6,993 nt of DNA from an uncultured Lachnospiraceae bacterium (GTDB lineage Bacteria > Bacillota > Clostridia > Lachnospirales > Lachnospiraceae), in the NCBI GenBank assembly GCA_910578845.1, contig CAJTSL010000021.1, forward strand, positions 46,514 through 53,506, in the 5' to 3' direction. This document shows positions 6,850-6,993 of the stretch, piece by piece. A program made the position numbers and the translations under genes. Each line of letters opens with the position of its first letter. The first letter of the stretch is position 1. The notes beneath the pieces were generated by a model. That model worked only from the letters and a program-made list of their open reading frames with translations. It made no database searches and was not told where the DNA came from.

Positions 6850-6993
6850 ATGATAAAGCAATATCGCATCAGGGATTATGATTTCAAATTGATTCTTTTT
6901 GTCGTATCACTGACTGTGATTGGGATATTCGCGATCGGCAGCGCCAAAGAATCTGTGCAGACGCGACAGCTTGCCGGGTTTGTATTCGGTATG
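6850..6993 (+). CDS. rodA: SEDS-family glycosyltransferase (RodA/FtsW type), 5' part only
   Basis: Only the first 48 codons are in the window and the frame is still open at the last base. SEDS proteins polymerise lipid II into glycan strands and work with a class B PBP such as the one at 2049-4931. Visible: a short polar cytoplasmic start (MIKQYRIRDYDFK), a first membrane helix (about 14-30) containing LTVIGIFAIGSA, a short outer loop (KESVQTRQL), and the beginning of the second helix. The pattern in which a hydrophobic helix ends in G-S-A and is followed by a Q-x-x-G helix is typical of the family. RodA rather than FtsW or SpoVE is inferred from the neighbouring mre and PBP2 genes; the sequence alone cannot separate them. 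The start follows minE by 52 bases and has a good ribosome site. Confidence 0.8.
   Translation, partial: MIKQYRIRDYDFKLILFVVSLTVIGIFAIGSAKESVQTRQLAGFVFGM

Larger units (their letters stand above)
1..6993 (+). other. Probable single operon mreB-mreC-mreD-pbp2-minC-minD-minE-rodA
   Basis: All eight genes lie on one strand. The junctions are a 4-base overlap (mreB/mreC), then 44 bases, an 8-base overlap (mreD/pbp2), 43, 66, 11 and 52 bases. I see no hairpin followed by a T-run in any gap and no promoter with good -35 and -10 boxes at acceptable spacing. Co-transcription is inferred; the main promoter and the final terminator must lie outside the window. Confidence 0.7.

Noticed and set aside
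6825..6905. ATG triplets at 6825, 6828 and 6831 as an alternative start or upstream peptide before rodA
   Set aside because: They are out of frame with rodA, have no ribosome site of their own, and the ATG at 6850 has a well-placed AAAGGAG.

Overview
The window is a compact, single-strand (+) cell-shape and cell-division cluster. In order it holds the 3' part of mreB, then mreC, mreD, a class B penicillin-binding protein of the PBP2/MrdA type, minC, minD, minE and the first 48 codons of a SEDS glycosyltransferase (RodA/FtsW family). The protein features point to an anaerobic, low-to-moderate GC Firmicute of the class Clostridia, most likely Lachnospiraceae. The reasons are the mre-pbp2-minCDE-rodA order, the presence of minE (absent from Bacillus-type Min systems), the unusually long PBP2 with an insertion in its catalytic domain, and the divergent MreB. 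The genus cannot be named from this stretch.

Positions 1-2056 carry the MreBCD module: a cytoplasmic actin-like protein, a bitopic coiled-coil/beta-barrel scaffold and a small polytopic membrane protein. Positions 2049-4931 carry the PBP2 transpeptidase, whose start overlaps the end of mreD. Positions 4975-6797 carry the complete MinC-MinD-MinE division-site selection system. From 6850 the SEDS gene begins and runs off the window. Gaps are 0-66 bases, the mreB/mreC and mreD/pbp2 junctions overlap, and I see no convincing promoter or terminator, so the block reads as part of one long operon. No stretch over 300 bases lacks a gene, and no RNA gene, mobile element, CRISPR array or phage remnant was seen.

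Functionally the genes couple side-wall elongation (MreB/C/D scaffold, PBP2 transpeptidase, RodA-type glycosyltransferase) with placement of the division septum (MinCDE). The organisation is known in outline for Clostridia. The parts most worth a second look are: (1) MreB residues aligning with the catalytic glutamate and the phosphate-2 loop are replaced, suggesting a weak or absent ATPase; (2) PBP2 has an insertion of roughly 245 residues inside the transpeptidase domain; (3) PBP2 has a possible Cys3His metal site beside the active site; (4) initiation signals differ in strength across the min genes. I did not find evidence for a wholly new system.
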